This document shows, piece after piece, positions 31,780-41,739 of a stretch of 64,000 nt of DNA; the stretch's first letter is position 1; each line of letters begins with the position of its first letter. The notes under the pieces are model-generated. The model was given only the letters and a program-made list of their open reading frames with translations. It ran no database searches and was not told the DNA's origin. Both the position numbers and the translations under genes were made by a program. Source of the stretch: Pomphorhynchus laevis (taxonomy: Eukaryota; Acanthocephala; Palaeacanthocephala; Echinorhynchida; Pomphorhynchidae); contig WNNJ02003839.1 in the NCBI GenBank assembly GCA_012934845.2, positions 496,001 to 560,000 on the forward strand, in the 5' to 3' direction.

Positions 31780-33265
31780 TGTGTGAAACATTTAGAAAAT
31801 TATAATGCTTCATTTGACGTTGAAATTCACTGCGTACCGAAATTTTGCCAAACCACAACAATTAGGACTACATTAAGGTATATAATACATTCTTATAATT
31901 CAAATAGTTGTAATGTTATGATTTTTAGATAATGTTTCAACGTTCTGAATTTTTGTTACAAATTGGAAGTCTATGTAATACATTTCAAGAATAAACTTTG
32001 ATTCTTGTGAGTCTGAAATACAGAAACGTAAAACTATCAGCCATTAAAAATATAAAGCAGCGAATTACTTTCAAACTAGTGACGAGAATTACATGGGAAA
32101 TTGTAATATATTGAAGAGAAAATTTAATAAATTTAAAACTACATAGAATGAATGTTATGAGCTAAAATTTAATTTCAGAAACGGCAAATGTAAATGACGA
32201 CTACAATAGTCATTTACGATAGAATTTAAAAAATCTTAGCAGTACATTTTCTAAGTAAAAATACGGTATCAAAGATCCGAATGTCTACTGCGTAAGCAAG
32301 AACATACACGTCTAACTCAGATATTTCAATTTGAAATTACAGAACCGCGCTCGACTACCTTTCTTAATAATTCACAAAGAAGGTCTACCACTTGTAACGT
32401 GATCTTATTGGAAATCAAATTCCACCAAAATATGTTCAGAATATTTCACGAGAACAATGCCCCCGGAATGAACTCACTTTTACTCACTGAGTTTTATTAA
32501 AACAACTCGATTATTACGAAACACGATTATGTAGCGAAGAAGCCACATTCAGGCAGCTTGAATCGAAATATGTTCAGTCACTATCCAAATTGCATGACCG
32601 TAAGAAAAAGTAGGTAAAATTGTCGATCAGTACTTTTCCATATCTGATTTCTCTGCACAATGTAACATTGTAAGTGCTGATCCGATCCGTTTATTTGTAC
32701 CTACTTTTGTTAGTGCTTGATCTTCGACTTATCAGTCAAGATCACATCCCTCATTCGATTAACTGTGTAACTCTCGATCAGCTCTTCAAAACGCGCAGAT
32801 CAAATGTTTTTTCTTTCAAATGTTTTTCGATTATCGATCATATTATCAATTCTAAGAATTTTGTTCTAAGCCTTAGTAAAGTAATGCCCTTTTAATTGAA
32901 ACACAATATTGATCACATTTATTAAGAATATGAACCAGCAGCCTGATGTTTACTCGATAGAAAACTTATGCATTATGAAATCGATCATTATGAATAATTT
33001 TAATATATACAATGACTTCGAATATTGATATTTGATGTTTTGTTATTAATTTTGCATGTCTTACTTTTTGAATACAAGAAACTTTCATTGGACTTTTAAC
33101 TTTTAATTAAAAATATCAATTTCTTTCTTTAAATTTTTATAAATTTACAGAAACGAAAGAAGTGAGTAAAACGGTTATATTTGAAAAATGTTACAATATT
33201 TCGATAGCTCACATAATCAACAACAACAATTTCTTGACAAGAAAAAAAAACAAATAATATTAAAC
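31780..33265. other. AT-rich DNA with one coding-like relic
   Basis: 32340-32900 is richer in G+C, and frames on the plus strand give protein-like pieces (for example YVQSLSKLHDRKKK), but no frame is long, no family is recognised and the pieces lie in several frames. Probably an old gene or transposon relic. The rest of this stretch shows nothing. Confidence 0.4.
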
Positions 33266-33269
33266 GAGA

Positions 33270-33805
33270 TTTTTCCTGTCAACCACTGGTCCGGGTGTCG
33301 GGTCGTGGAGGCAGTGCACGAACCAAACTACTTCAGACATCGCGATCCTGAGTGACAGACCAGTGTTCGCTTTCAGATAGCCCAAAGCGGTCTTTAGCTA
33401 CTTTCGAGATTTAATCTTTCCACCGGTATTGGGGTGCACTATTTATAGAGTCCGGCCTAGAAAACCCTCCGAGGAAGGTCATTCCTAGACTTTTTGGGAA
33501 CGTGTATTAGCTCCCTCTACTGACTTTCTTCGATGTGGAGATGAAGCGACTTTACTCCGAATCCATCCCGGATAACCGAATTCCTAACCTTATATATAAG
33601 GCTAAGAACACCGGCAACACCTAGAAGGAACCTCATTTCGATCGCCTGTATCCGGGATATTATCCTTTCGGTCCTTACCCAAAGCTCATGACCATGAGTT
33701 AAGATAAGAATGAAGACTGCGTGGTAAACCGAAAGCTTTGTCCGAACACTCAACTCCCGCTTCACCACGAAAGACCTGTGCAAAGAACACATTGCTGCGT
33801 TAGCT
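33270..33805 (-). mobile_element. LINE 3' part (C-terminal domain after RT)
   Basis: The minus-strand frame 33517-33792 encodes RELSVRTKLSVYHAVFILIL, then THGHELWVRTERIISRIQA and EMRFLLGVAGV, ending in SLHLHIEESQ. This is a highly recognisable C-terminal domain of animal LINE ORF2 proteins (TYGHELW..., RIQAAEMRFLRRVAG, LRWFGH). Further on another frame holds RTRWKD-like and LPPRPDTRTSG pieces of the same tail. It is 5'-truncated and has frameshifts. RTE or a related clade seems likely, but I am not certain. Confidence 0.75.
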
Positions 33806-33809
33806 GCAC

Positions 33810-34583
33810 ATAATCATTATATTTATTTTAATTCTCAGGATTTTTTAAGAAAAAAGGTTTGAGAGTTAAAATGCATTTAATGATAGCAGGAGATTTCGAA
33901 ATATAATGACCTTTCTGGAATAAAATATATATACGTTTGAGCAGAATTACTTTGTTCCATTTCGTATTCATTGTTATCCAAAGAATATGCAAGATAATAT
34001 TATATTTCAATTCTTATGTATATTATATCATATATCATATTTAATATTTTTAAATACTTCAGGTAATAATTATTATTTTTCAAATACCAAAAATAATTTA
34101 TACATTATTAAATTTTTCGTATAGATCAGATGTTGAATATAAGAATTTTTTATGATCCTCAATGCAATTACGTAATTTTAAAATTTAAAATATTAGAAAT
34201 TAAATTTGATTAAAAATCATTACATACGTTAAAACAATTTGCCTTAAAACAATTTGTTAATTTTTAAATTAAACGATTTGTCATAATCATCCAAAGTATT
34301 CAAGTAAATATTACTAAATTTAAAAATACAGGAGTTAAATAAAAAGTGATTAAAAATCTTTTTCATCGAGATCAAATTTAGATTTTAAAAATGAGCTTTG
34401 GAAAATAATTTACCATGAAGCTTCTTCGCAAGGGGATGTAAATTTTTGCTTGTAAATATCAAGTTTGTGATTTTTTAAAATTTGTTTAATAAAAATTAAA
34501 CAAATTTAAAGAAATTTTAGAAAAACTACTTAAAAAACTAACTGATTATTTTTAAATTGTTGATAATGATCCATTGTTTATAA
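33810..34583. other. AT-rich DNA, no feature
   Basis: No gene or repeat recognised. A 60-codon minus-strand frame at 33828-34010 has no coding character. Confidence 0.45.
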
Positions 34584-34755
34584 AGAATTATTGGAGCTGG
34601 ATCAATGAAAGAAGGAAAATTATATTTGATATTTCGCAAATCTCTTTTAGCATCTACAGCAAATTACAATTGGAATTTTCTGATGATGCTAACAGAGGTT
34701 AGCGAATATCAAATAAAATGTATCTTCTTTCATTGATCCAGCTCCAATAATTCTT
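34584..34755. mobile_element. short palindromic MITE, copy 2
   Basis: Ends are AATTATTGGAGCTGGATCAA and its complement. The right arm has CTGATGATGCTAACAGAGG then TTAGCGAATATC. It belongs to the same family as 641-798, with better-preserved ends (arms match over about 30 bp at the tips). It lies about 360 bp downstream of the Tob gene's stop codon. Confidence 0.8.
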
Positions 34756-35114
34756 TAATAACAGATTACATTATACAATTAAGTTTATAAAATGTATAAT
34801 TAAAACGTTTGAAACAAATAAAATACAACAATATTTTATTTAAGTTAACATTTAAAAAAACTGAAGTATCTAATAGAAAACAGAGAGAAAGAAAACAGAA
34901 AAATACACATTTGATATCGATATATAGCCTTTATATATAGAAAACAAACACTTTGTTTCTTCTTTAACAGCAACCCGCGCGCACAGTGTTTTGGGTATAA
35001 AATAAGGGAAAATTACAAAGAACGTTCTATATAGCAAGAAGAAAAATCTACATTGGGCACAACCATTTATGTGTGGTTAGAGTGTTACTTCGAACACGTG
35101 ATCATCTTGGCAGC

Positions 35115-36341
35115 TTATTCGTATATAGGGATTGGATATAGAGAGTTATTTGACAATTTGTGATACATTGATATTGAATCAGCTTCGAATATTTCTCGGT
35201 TGCGTACGGGAGCAACGATAATATGAGAACCTTTACGAAGAAGAACGGATTCGGTTTTCGGAAATGCTCTAATCTCATCAGCTGTGGCTACATCGAATTT
35301 TGAGTGATAGTAATCCATGTGCATCTGGAAAATTGGATCATTCTGAAGTAGTTGAATAAGCGATTGGCAGTGTGAGTTATCATACGATGTGTTGGATACT
35401 AACATTGTGGGTGATCTGGATGCACGACCACGAACTTTCGACAATTCCCAATCAGTTAGCAATTTAGTATTGTAAAGCACATCGTTAAAATAGAAATATT
35501 CACGGGAACAATCAAAGTTATAGTTTGACATTCTACAGTTCTTCATTGGTCTGCGGTTTGTTAGTTCAAAATTATTATCCATCGGCATTGAATCATTTGG
35601 TGGAGATATCGGTAATTCGGGGTAATTTACCGCTTGAGCAGAATTACTTTGATGCATCATTGTTCCAGCCGATGGATTTGTTGGATTTGACTGTAATTTG
35701 TTAATAGTATGTGATAAATCTTTCGAATTATTATTAGCCAAAGAATATACTAGAGAATTGTCGGATAAACAAGAATGATTTACTTGATTAGAACCGGTAA
35801 TTGAGCGAGAGTAGTTGTGATTAGAAATCATAGGATAGTAAGAAGGTTTGTAAAGATCTGATGAATATGTCACATTATGTTTTGGTTGATAAAGCGTTTG
35901 CGGTGGCGATCTAATAATCTTAGAGTAATTGAATCTTTGCTTCTCTCTTCTACCCGAACAAAATGCTTTGACTGGAGCTTTATCTGTAGTAAATATATTT
36001 ACTATTGGAGCGTTTCGATCTCCAACCCTGACTGACACAGATCCAGGGTCAATCCACACAGTAAATTCATGAGAAATAATGGATAGAAATGCGTCTATAT
36101 TTAGCTTTGCGAGCTCAAAAATAGCAGCGAATGCAGGATCTACATGCTTCTGTGGAAGAATTTGAATTGATCTATATCCACTAGCCCTTTCAGTATTCTC
36201 TGGAAACCAGTACAAGTTATATCGATCTTCGAAGAATTCAGTAAAGAAGACAGAGAAGCACTTAATATCATCATCTGAATAACCAGCATCTTTAAGATAT
36301 AAAGCAATATAGTTTGCAGCCTCAGTTATTTCCTTTTTCAT
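35115..36341 (-). CDS. BTG/Tob (APRO) family protein
   Basis: A 408-residue frame from an ATG to TAA. Residues 1-120 match the BTG domain: start MKKEITEAANYIALYLKDAG, box A around residues 43-60 (LYWFPENTERASGYRSI) and box B around 92-108 (EFTVWIDPGSVSVRVGD). WYP-like, G-(Y/F)-R-x-I and WIDP are the signature residues. BTG/Tob proteins bind the CAF1 deadenylase of the CCR4-NOT complex and repress translation or proliferation; nematode FOG-3 is a germline member. The rest (130-408) is low-complexity, rich in N, S, P and Y, with RSPPQTLYQPKH and a C-terminal MLVSNTSYDNSH to RNREIFEADSISM part that I cannot assign. No clear PAM2 motif is seen. The coding part has no intron. A TAG directly before the ATG could be the acceptor of a 5'-UTR intron (see promoter entry). 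The long tail makes it Tob-like in size rather than BTG1-like. Confidence 0.9.
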   Translation of the reverse strand: MKKEITEAANYIALYLKDAGYSDDDIKCFSVFFTEFFEDRYNLYWFPENTERASGYRSIQILPQKHVDPAFAAIFELAKLNIDAFLSIISHEFTVWIDPGSVSVRVGDRNAPIVNIFTTDKAPVKAFCSGRREKQRFNYSKIIRSPPQTLYQPKHNVTYSSDLYKPSYYPMISNHNYSRSITGSNQVNHSCLSDNSLVYSLANNNSKDLSHTINKLQSNPTNPSAGTMMHQSNSAQAVNYPELPISPPNDSMPMDNNFELTNRRPMKNCRMSNYNFDCSREYFYFNDVLYNTKLLTDWELSKVRGRASRSPTMLVSNTSYDNSHCQSLIQLLQNDPIFQMHMDYYHSKFDVATADEIRAFPKTESVLLRKGSHIIVAPVRNREIFEADSISMYHKLSNNSLYPIPIYE

Positions 36342-36344
36342 CTA

Positions 36345-37235
36345 AGTTACGAAATTAAGAAATTTAATTGAGAAAAATTAATTTTTAGCAAAAAGAAGGG
36401 TTTACAGCATCAAAATTAATTACTGTGTATAATTGCAATTAATAAAAGTAATAAATTTTAATATTTTCTGTATTTTATAATATTTCTAAATTAGATACTT
36501 TTGAAATATTCTATAAATTCTATTGTATTATTCTAAGATAAATTAATATATGAAAATTCATAAATCAATATTTTCGTAACTAATAAAGATAAATTAATAG
36601 ATGAATTTGTATGTAAAATTAATATATTTAATAAAATATTAAATATAAATATTAAATATAATAAAATATTAAATATAATAAAATATTAATATAAATATTA
36701 AATATTAATATATTTCACTATATCGATGGTTTATTGGCTCACTGGAATACAGCCACTCAGAATCAACAGGCTACAACGAACTTTTATAAATAATTATTTA
36801 AAGAGCTTTAAAATAAAATCTATATAATGAGCATTTAAAATTATTATTTAGAAAATTTCAAATGTTATGAATTTTTAGGTAATTATAAAGTTTGTTTTGA
36901 AATAACGACTAAAGAATATTTATTAATTATTCTACATTATATTTTTCAATAAAAAGAAATTAAGAAAATTAATAGAAAAAATATTAAATTTTATAAATAT
37001 TAATATTTTATTGTAAAGAAATTAATCAAATAAAGAGAAATTACACACTATTATGACGATGGTCACTTAGAATTCTACAATTCTTTTCTGGATTATGGAA
37101 AAGTTCAAAATCACCTTTATCCGAAAAGTGCTATAATTTGTTTCCTATACAGGCAGTTAATAGAACTGATCAATAGAACAGTTCATGCAAAATATGGATC
37201 ATTATTTAGATCCACTTCCACTTTCCTAAAAAGAT
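36345..37235. other. Tob upstream DNA and intergenic spacer
   Basis: Short tandem-like runs of AATATTAAATATAAT (36625-36715). Apart from the putative promoter no feature is seen. Confidence 0.4.
36741..36790 (-). promoter_or_regulatory. putative Tob core promoter and first-exon donor
   Basis: On the minus strand TTTATAAAAG (36790-36781) resembles a TATA box. About 30 bp on, a start within TTGATTCTGAG is plausible. TTCCA|GTGAGCC at 36742 is a donor-like site that would pair with the CTTAG just before the Tob ATG, giving a 401-bp 5'-UTR intron (36342-36742). All of this is inference from motifs. Confidence 0.3.
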
Positions 37236-37239
37236 TCAA

Positions 37240-37540
37240 TCATTTGATTGCTACATGTCGTCTATAGCACTTTCTTCCTGAAAGAAACAATGTATTTATG
37301 GAGTCATCAATCGCAAATAAATGTATATATAACAGTACATTTTCGTATTATTTTGGACAATGTTACTTGAATGAGTGTACAACGGAGCATAGAAAAGGAT
37401 TAACTGATCTTGATTGAACAGTTCAAGATCTTTGCGGCAATTTAAAACTTGCGGGTAAAACTGTTTTACTTCTAGCAGAACATTTTCGTAAACATTGACA
37501 GTCATCCCGTAAAAACCATGACCAATGAAATCACAGCCCG
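37240..37540 (-). CDS. small-protein gene, last two exons ('PLY' family, best copy)
   Basis: Exon 37367-37540 (174 bp, phase 1 on both sides; acceptor AAATCTAG, donor GTAACATTG) and last exon 37240-37277 (acceptor GTTTCTTTCAG, stop TGA), separated by an 89-bp intron. Protein: GCDFIGHGFYGMTVN, then VYENVLLEVKQFYPQVLNC, then RKDLELFNQDQ, LILFYAPLYTHS and RRKCYRRHVAIK. Three cysteines. Open and with consistent splice signals, so probably functional. A decayed paralogue at 9.7-10.0 kb keeps the same intron position and phase and the same 31-residue spacing from VK to PLY. A tandem, decayed copy lies just upstream at 39.2 kb. The signal-peptide exon expected further upstream was not identified with confidence. 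The protein family is not known to me. Confidence 0.55.
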
Positions 37541-37544
37541 CTAG

Positions 37545-38585
37545 ATTTCATTCATTTAATGTTTCATTTTTTCTAACATTTTATGCCTCGCTTCCATAAT
37601 CAAAAACAAAACATACAATTTGTTCATTCAATTTGTATGAGCATATTAAAAATTGAAATTTTCAAATTTAAAATTTATATTAAATACCGGAGAGTCATGT
37701 TTCTCTTACTTCGATCATTATTATTGAATCGTTAGAGAAAGGCAGTAAAGTAATGCATTTTAGGGTATAATATAAAAATAAATTACGGTGTTTGATCTTG
37801 CTCGAAAATTCCAAATATGAAAATGGATCAACATCAATTATTTAATAAATAAATTTAATGTCTGCATTTGCAGTTTGTAAGGAATTGGTAGAAAAATTTC
37901 ATTGTGAAAGTATTTTAAATTTATATTATGATATCAATTTACATAGCAAAGAAACAATGATTATGCATGTCGTTAAGTAAAAATGTAGATTGTAGTGAAT
38001 GATATCTAGTGGGCTTTCAATTAGGTTTTGAGTTCATCTGTCATGATTTTTTTCGAAACAGTAAACTACAAAATAAAGACGAAACAAAACTACAAAGCTG
38101 GAAGAAATTGCATATTTATGAGATCACATCAAATTTGCTAGTCTATAGGAGGACATTAAGAAAATGATGGAAGGGTTAACAATTTTGAACGGCGATATAT
38201 TGTATCGATTTAGTAAACTATCACTCAAAATTACGTAATTTAGGAATGAAAGGAAACAATAAAGAGAAAATATTTTGATAGCAATTGCTCTCAAAAAGTG
38301 ATGCAGGAAAACATCATATAATATGATGTATATAATTTAATAATTTTAACGATTTTTATTGATGAAATCTGGTAGGCAATTAAACTAGCAGTTTGAATAT
38401 GAAATGTATATGTTTGTTGAAAAGCTGATTTGCATCAATATATCACATATCAACATCTAAATATATGCTACCTAAATGTATTCATTGATATTCATCAAGT
38501 GCACTTTAATAACAAAGGCTTTTGTCTCGTAGCTTTTCTATATAATATAATCGAAATTATTTAAACTTTAATCAAATGATCGTGT
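37545..38585. other. AT-rich DNA, probable upstream intron of the PLY-family gene
   Basis: No firm exon. A minus-strand acceptor TTCTTCCAG near 38098 is followed by an open stretch (FVVLFRLYFVVYCFEKN), which resembles the family's hydrophobic segment only loosely. Confidence 0.3.
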
Positions 38586-38589
38586 TGAA

Positions 38590-39090
38590 TAAACTATAAA
38601 AACAAAAAGATTCGAAGAATTCACCAAAGCAATAACAGAACGTTGTAAACTTTTAATTCTTAATGTTTTCCATTTCATGCAAAACAGTATTGGTATGAAT
38701 CAGGAATACAGCTACCAGGATAATCACTAAACTTTACGTATTAAAAGTTAAAATAAGATTCCAAACAAACTAGTAATAAACATATGAGCAAAGTTCGAGC
38801 GCATTTCGGTCGCACACCTTGGTTCTATTTAATTTATGAAAACAAAACACCGACAACATTTACGCTCAATTTTCTTTTTGGCTTTAATTCGTTATCAAGC
38901 ATGGGCTATTGCGATTAGTAAATCTTTTGCCTATTGCAGACTCATTTATCCGATGGAAAACTGGATAACGAAATCCCCAATAAGCAAAAATACTCTCTGA
39001 AGAGTTGTATAACTAAAAATCGTTCTTCAACATACAGCGATTTTTTATCTCAGTGGATGTATTCGAATGCCTTCACATTCACTCTAATGT
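38590..39090 (+). pseudogene. coding relics of unknown origin
   Basis: Three open, protein-like stretches on the plus strand: KRFEEFTKAITERCKLL (about 38612 on), an ATG-initiated RAHFGRTPWFYLIYENK piece (38785-38920), and LSDGKLDNEIPNKQKYSL with SSTYSDFLSQWMYSNAF (38941-39090). The last two are in the same frame but interrupted. No family recognised. Either exons of an unrecognised gene or a decayed one. Confidence 0.3.
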
Positions 39091-39198
39091 AAACTTTTCC
39101 GTTTGTAAAAGGGATATGTAAGAGTACATCTGGAACGTGATATTGCAAGATGCTTTCTTTCATCTTCTTGAAAAATAAGGTCACGATATAAATAGAGC

Positions 39199-39281
39199 AC
39201 ATTTGTCGACGAAATGTAGTTGAAAAAAGCATGTAACATCTAGGTAAACAACAAAAAGAACGTCCTCGCCGTAAAAATCAT
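39199..39281 (-). pseudogene. decayed tandem copy of the PLY-family exon
   Basis: After an acceptor-like ATGAAG, a phase-1 frame reads DDFYGEDVLFVVYLDV and ends FVDKC. The gene at 37.4 kb has HGFYGMTVNVYENV and ends QVLNC: FYG is shared, and the distance from FYG to the cysteine is the same. Downstream, in another frame, DLIFQEDE recalls DLELFNQDQ of the good copy. The similarity is weak but collinear, and the orientation and distance fit a tandem duplication. Confidence 0.35.
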
Positions 39282-39299
39282 CTTCATGTTTTTACACAG

Positions 39300-40465
39300 A
39301 GAGAACAGTGTATGATAGTGCTTGCCTGCACTATCGAAGAGCAACTAATAAATGTCGTTTAACCTGTCACTAACTACAATTCCAAAATGCAAAGCACGAG
39401 TAGTTAAAATCGTAGCAGCAACTTAATTGTTCGTAATAAAAAGATTTAATAATCACAAATATTAAATTATGGCTTAGCGAGTTATTCGTTCACTAAAGCA
39501 GGGAATCTTCTGACCAGCTAAGACGAAAAATTGACATCATAGAATTTAAAGATTTTTGATAAAATTTAGTGGCGCGCACTTATACAGAAAATGACCATAA
39601 TTAATATTAATAATTAATATTATTAATATTAATTATTGATTTTTTATTTTCCAAACAAAATTTGTTTAATTTTTAAAACATCAGAATATCATTCGAGTTT
39701 ATGTTACAGAACGATCCCGTTCTACGAAAAAATCGTTCATCTCTAAATTAAACTTTCTTAATTTCATCGAACAAACAATTATTTTCGTGCCATTTTTAAC
39801 CTGTGTAATAGTCTTGAAGTTTAGTGACCTAAAAACGTTTAAACTACAACTAGCAGCTATGTTTAGAAGTGACATAAAATCGAATATGGCGCCATACTAA
39901 GTACTAGTTAAAAATGAAATAATTAAATAATGAAAAAGAATTGAATTTCTGATACAGAAGTTAAGCTACAAAAAAAGATATATTAAAGCTACAAAAATCA
40001 TCGCTTGAAGCAATATTTAACTTCGAAAATACTATCATTTGTAAGTATTCAGAATGAAGACGAATTAAAAGGACATTATATAAAACGGTTTACATATTTA
40101 AACGTCTACAATAATTTAAATTCTATAATTAAAATAAATTTAATATATTTTAATATAGAAACTTGATATTAATATATAATGAATTAATATATTAATTTTA
40201 CAGCAGCGTAAATATAATGATAAATAAATTTATAAATTATTAATCAACAAATTCAATTTTATAAATGCATTAATAATGTAAATGACAATAACTAAAGTAA
40301 TAATTTGGAGACAAATTAAATATTCATTACAAACTTACAATAAAATTTTCGATGACACATGTCATCATCCGGTTAAATATCATGTTATTTTTCAGTGTCA
40401 CGTATTTTCAAAAACGCACTTTATATAAAATTTAATGTCTATCATTTGTAATCAAAATTTCTTGT
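39300..40465. other. AT-rich DNA, no gene
   Basis: A TAATTAATATTAATAATT low-complexity patch at 39598-39650. No other feature. Confidence 0.45.
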
Positions 40466-40468
40466 ATG

Positions 40469-40821
40469 AATATTCTTAATTATATATTTATATTATCTAA
40501 TTTTTAGTTGTAATTTACTTTTAATAATATGAGCTTATTAAGGTAAAAATATTATATACAATATTATATATGTGAAAATATAACAATATTTTGAAATTAA
40601 AATATCAGTAACATTTTACATAATCTAAATAATTAAATAATTATATAATTATATAATCTAAATAGATTGTATAAAATGTCACTGATATTTTAATTTCAAA
40701 ATATTGTTATATTTTCACATATATAATATTGTATATAATATTTTTACCTTAATAAGCTCATATTATTAAAAGTAAATTACAACTACAAATTAGATAATAT
40801 AAATATATAATTAAGAATATT
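40469..40821. mobile_element. 353-bp foldback element with ~160-bp arms
   Basis: Left arm 40469-40630 and right arm 40660-40821 are nearly perfect inverted copies (ends AATATTCTTAATTATATATT and its complement; inner part AATATCAGTAACATTTTA), with a ~30-bp AT-rich centre. No coding capacity. The few differences point to a recent origin. It could be a MITE or a recent inverted duplication. No clear target duplication was seen. Confidence 0.75.
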
Positions 40822-40829
40822 TATAATAA

Positions 40830-41400
40830 AGGAATTAAGAAAAAGAAAAATTAATCATTTTTACATGCTATAAAATAATGAATTTGTCTTAGAAAATGAG
40901 ATTTATTATTAGTTTATACATTTGGCTGAGTTGATGTATTGGCTCTCATGAAGAGAGCCAAAACCATTATAATACTGTTACGATCTTCTTGTGAATACAT
41001 TAATATTAAACTTACAATGTATATGATGAGTACAAAAAGAAAATTTTAATTTATTAAATTATCAATTCATTTTAAATATTAGAATAGTAAAATAATATAC
41101 GTTAATTCATATTAAATTAGAATAAGATAAGTAGAAATAGTAAGCATTTTCGCTTAACTTCAGTTTTACGAGTAAGTAAACGCTTTTCTGTTTCTAAAAT
41201 AGTAAAAAAAATGTCATTAGAAAAATTTACGTCGTCTGTGACATCAAAAATGTAAAAACTACTCAGCGATGAAATTCTTAGGAAAGCATATCATTTCGGC
41301 ATATCAAAATAATCAGCATCAATTTAGTCGATACATACCTGCAATTTAATAAATTTTCTTCTGAAATTTAATTTTAGAATTTACTTTTCGATTGAAAATT
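40830..41400. other. AT-rich DNA, no feature
   Basis: Nothing recognised. Confidence 0.4.
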
Positions 41401-41408
41401 AATGAATA

Positions 41409-41733
41409 ATGTTTCAAATAGTCGATGCAAAAGTAGCATGCATTTATGCATTTATATACATTCTGAGAAAATTTGTATTATGCAATGCGCATACAAGTTT
41501 GATCAAATGTATGTGTAATTTGAGTAGGGATCGTGTGTGTAGGAATAATAAGCATAAGCACAGAGAAAAGCTCAAACTACAAACGAGATATGCGCAATAT
41601 AGAAACGATTTTGATGCGTGTTGACCCGACCTGCAGTCTAATCAAGAATAATGGAAGCCACTGGAATTGTACATGCTCCAAATATAATGTTCGTTACGAA
41701 TTTAACAAAACAACGTTCATCAAATGTAGTTGA
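41409..41733 (+). CDS. cysteine-rich small-protein locus, two competing readings
   Basis: Reading 1: an ATG-initiated 71-codon frame, 41409-41624, with a hydrophobic start (ACIYAFIYILRKFVL) and then CNAHTSLIKCMCNLSRDRVC, ending DFDAC; six cysteines in all. Reading 2: an exon after the acceptor TTTGAGTAG (41519-41527) in phase 1, ending at 41733, with VDPTCSLIKNNGSHWNCTCS and FNKTTFIKCS; four cysteines near the C-terminus and two N-x-T/S sites. The frames overlap and cannot both be the main product. Either would be a small extracellular-type protein. Reading 2 has the same phase-1 convention as other exons in this window. Confidence 0.4.
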
Positions 41734-41739
41734 TGCATA

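Noticed and set aside
36600-36725. Satellite repeat of AATATTAAATATAAT
   Set aside because: Irregular unit and low complexity; ordinary AT-rich slippage sequence.
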